A stretch of DNA of 64,000 bases from an uncultured Lachnospiraceae bacterium (GTDB taxonomy: Bacteria > Bacillota > Clostridia > Lachnospirales > Lachnospiraceae): contig CAMWTP010000023.1 in assembly GCA_947177165.1 (NCBI GenBank), forward strand, positions 1 through 64,000, read 5' to 3'. This document shows, one piece after another, positions 62,587 to 64,000 of this stretch (its first letter is position 1; each line of letters starts with the position of its first letter). The translations under genes were made by a program, and so were the position numbers. Under the pieces are notes generated by a model that saw only the letters and a list, made by a program, of their open reading frames with translations, was not told where the DNA came from and ran no database searches.

Positions 62587-63945
62587 TCACTCATTTTTTA
62601 ACAGATTCCGCTTCTTCCAGTTTCCCGTGCGGTACCAGAGATAGGAAATCAGATAATTTGTCGCCCAGCCCATCGGAACTGCATACCAGATCATCTGGAT
62701 TCCCCATACTGGCGAGCACAGCTGTGCCACTGCGACGCGGATTGCAAGGTTGATCAGGTTTGCGAGCATGTACACCTTGATATCCCCTGCGCCCCGCAGG
62801 ATTCCGTCCGTTATCGCCTTAAATCCCAAAAAGGAAAAGAAGAATCCGATAAAGCGAAAATAGGCCGTCCCCGTCTCAAATGCCACCGCCGACTCACCCT
62901 GCTCGACAAAGGCCGACAGGATTGGATTGTAAAAAAGCTGTGAAACCGCAATCAGCAGCACGCCAAAGCCAATGATAATGCCGTACGCCGCACGGTATCC
63001 CTGCCGCACGCGCTCCGGCTTTCCCGCCCCGAGATTCTGTGCGGTAAAGGTGGACATCGCATTTCCCGTGGCGATCATCGGCACGATACAGAGCGACTCC
63101 AGCCGCGTTCCGGCAGAATACCCCGCGAGCGCGGAGGAGCCAAACTGATTGACCGCCGACTGCGTGAGCAGCATACCGATACTCACAATCGACTGCTGCA
63201 CGATTGACGGAACCGCGACCTTGACGCCCGTCACAAACATGTCACTGCGAAACCGCTTCACCTTTCCCTCAACCGCATAAGTGGACAGCAGCCGCATCAG
63301 GATGACAAGCGAGATCACAACCGCTATCCCCTGCGCGATCACCGTCGCAACTGCCGCCCCGGCTACGCCCATCTTTAAGCTGCCCACCATCCACAGGTCC
63401 AGTACGATATTCAATATGGAAGAAAAAATCAGTAAAAACAATGGGATCTTTGACCGCCCAAGCGCGTTGAAATTGGAGGATAATATGTTGTACATAAACA
63501 TAAACGGCAGTCCCGCAAAATAGATCTGCAGATACGAGACCGCGTCCGCCATGATATTGTCCGGCGTCTTTAGCAGCCTGAGCACTGTCGGGTTGACTGC
63601 AAATCCCAGTATCGCCAACAGTGTACTAAATACCGCAAAAGTAATCAGAAAAGTGTACACCGAACTTTTCATCTCCCTGTAATGTCCCGCGCCGAGATAC
63701 TGGCTTGTCAGCACCGACGCGCCGATACCGCCGCCGATTGCGATCATGATAAAAACCGTCGTAAAGGAGTAAGATGCCCCCACTGCCGCAAGCGCATCCT
63801 CTCCCACGAGATTTCCAACAATGATGGAATCTGCCATATTGTAAAACTGCTGAAATAGATTTCCGATAATCATCGGAAGCGCAAAGAAAAACAAACTCCG
63901 CGCAGGTGGTTGTGTAATCAGGTTTTCTTTTGCATTCTGTGCCAT
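62587..63945 (-). CDS. MATE family efflux transporter
   Basis: 452 aa, twelve membrane helices. ALPMIIGNLFQQFYNMADSI and VGEDALAAVGASYSFTTVF are the N-terminal MatE signature; the second half repeats it (VPSIVQQSIVSIGMLLTQSA, GSSALAGYSAGTRLESL, FTAQNLGAGKPERV). Cation-coupled drug or metabolite exporter of the DinF/NorM superfamily. ATG 63945 has AAGGAG 8 bp upstream; the start at 63963 is rejected. It ends 22 bp before the rbr promoter region on the same strand. Confidence 0.92.
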   Translation of the reverse strand: MAQNAKENLITQPPARSLFFFALPMIIGNLFQQFYNMADSIIVGNLVGEDALAAVGASYSFTTVFIMIAIGGGIGASVLTSQYLGAGHYREMKSSVYTFLITFAVFSTLLAILGFAVNPTVLRLLKTPDNIMADAVSYLQIYFAGLPFMFMYNILSSNFNALGRSKIPLFLLIFSSILNIVLDLWMVGSLKMGVAGAAVATVIAQGIAVVISLVILMRLLSTYAVEGKVKRFRSDMFVTGVKVAVPSIVQQSIVSIGMLLTQSAVNQFGSSALAGYSAGTRLESLCIVPMIATGNAMSTFTAQNLGAGKPERVRQGYRAAYGIIIGFGVLLIAVSQLFYNPILSAFVEQGESAVAFETGTAYFRFIGFFFSFLGFKAITDGILRGAGDIKVYMLANLINLAIRVAVAQLCSPVWGIQMIWYAVPMGWATNYLISYLWYRTGNWKKRNLLKNE

Positions 63946-64000
63946 GTTTTCTCTCCTTAGCAATCGTAGTATCCTTTTCTCTTTCTGGTATGATATTGAT

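Overview
The window looks like a chromosomal segment of a Lachnospiraceae-type (Clostridium cluster XIVa) Firmicute. This is inferred from protein style (GHKL and LytTR two-component systems, CD3324-type small protein, BlaI/M56 pair, GPH sugar symporter, rubrerythrin with the familiar N-terminus), strong AGGAGG ribosome binding sites, and consensus sigma-A promoters. No rRNA, convincing tRNA, CRISPR array, complete insertion sequence or replication origin was found.

Layout. 1-4.9 kb is a worn accessory zone: the tail of an Rpn-type nuclease, an endonuclease/exonuclease/phosphatase fragment, a 166-bp MITE with perfect 20-bp inverted ends that supplies the stop codon of a PHP phosphatase, an XRE-methyltransferase fusion overlapping a HAD gene with an internal 21-bp tandem repeat, and a broken P-loop gene. 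4.9-10.4 kb has two acetyltransferase genes (one fused to an alpha/beta hydrolase), a GntR-ABC-permease operon behind a four-box operator, and a MocR-type aminotransferase. 10.9-15.8 kb is a two-component system with a MacB/FtsX-type exporter. 15.8-21.2 kb is a minus-strand LytTR/GHKL pair followed by two full ABC exporters. 21.4-26.9 kb has a Cof-type HAD phosphatase, an EAL phosphodiesterase, and a BlaR1-like/BlaI-like pair with duplicated operator boxes.

27-32 kb holds small redox flavoproteins, a divergent HxlR regulator with a SnoaL/lumazine-binding-like protein, a DUF2871 membrane pair under two TGAAC-N3-GTTCA palindromes, and an esterase. 32.3-43.3 kb is a rhamnoside-utilisation cluster: two GH78 alpha-L-rhamnosidases, a GH3 beta-glycosidase and a GPH symporter on the minus strand, with a divergent AraC regulator. 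The likely logic is that the symporter imports rhamnosylated glycosides, GH78 enzymes release rhamnose and GH3 removes the remaining sugar. 43.4-46.8 kb is again decayed or small-gene territory: repeat DNA, a chimeric LysR remnant, an XRE protein, a 56-aa ribbon-helix-helix gene, a DUF2809 protein and a CD3324 gene behind a structured leader.

46.8-57.8 kb is the most interesting part. It has a 1.1-kaa protein of unknown function, rarA, and a jetC-jetB-jetA (Wadjet / MukBEF-like SMC) operon that starts with a lipoprotein gene and has no jetD nuclease in the window. The right end carries a CapA-like protein overlapping a DUF3160 lipoprotein, rubrerythrin, and a MATE exporter.
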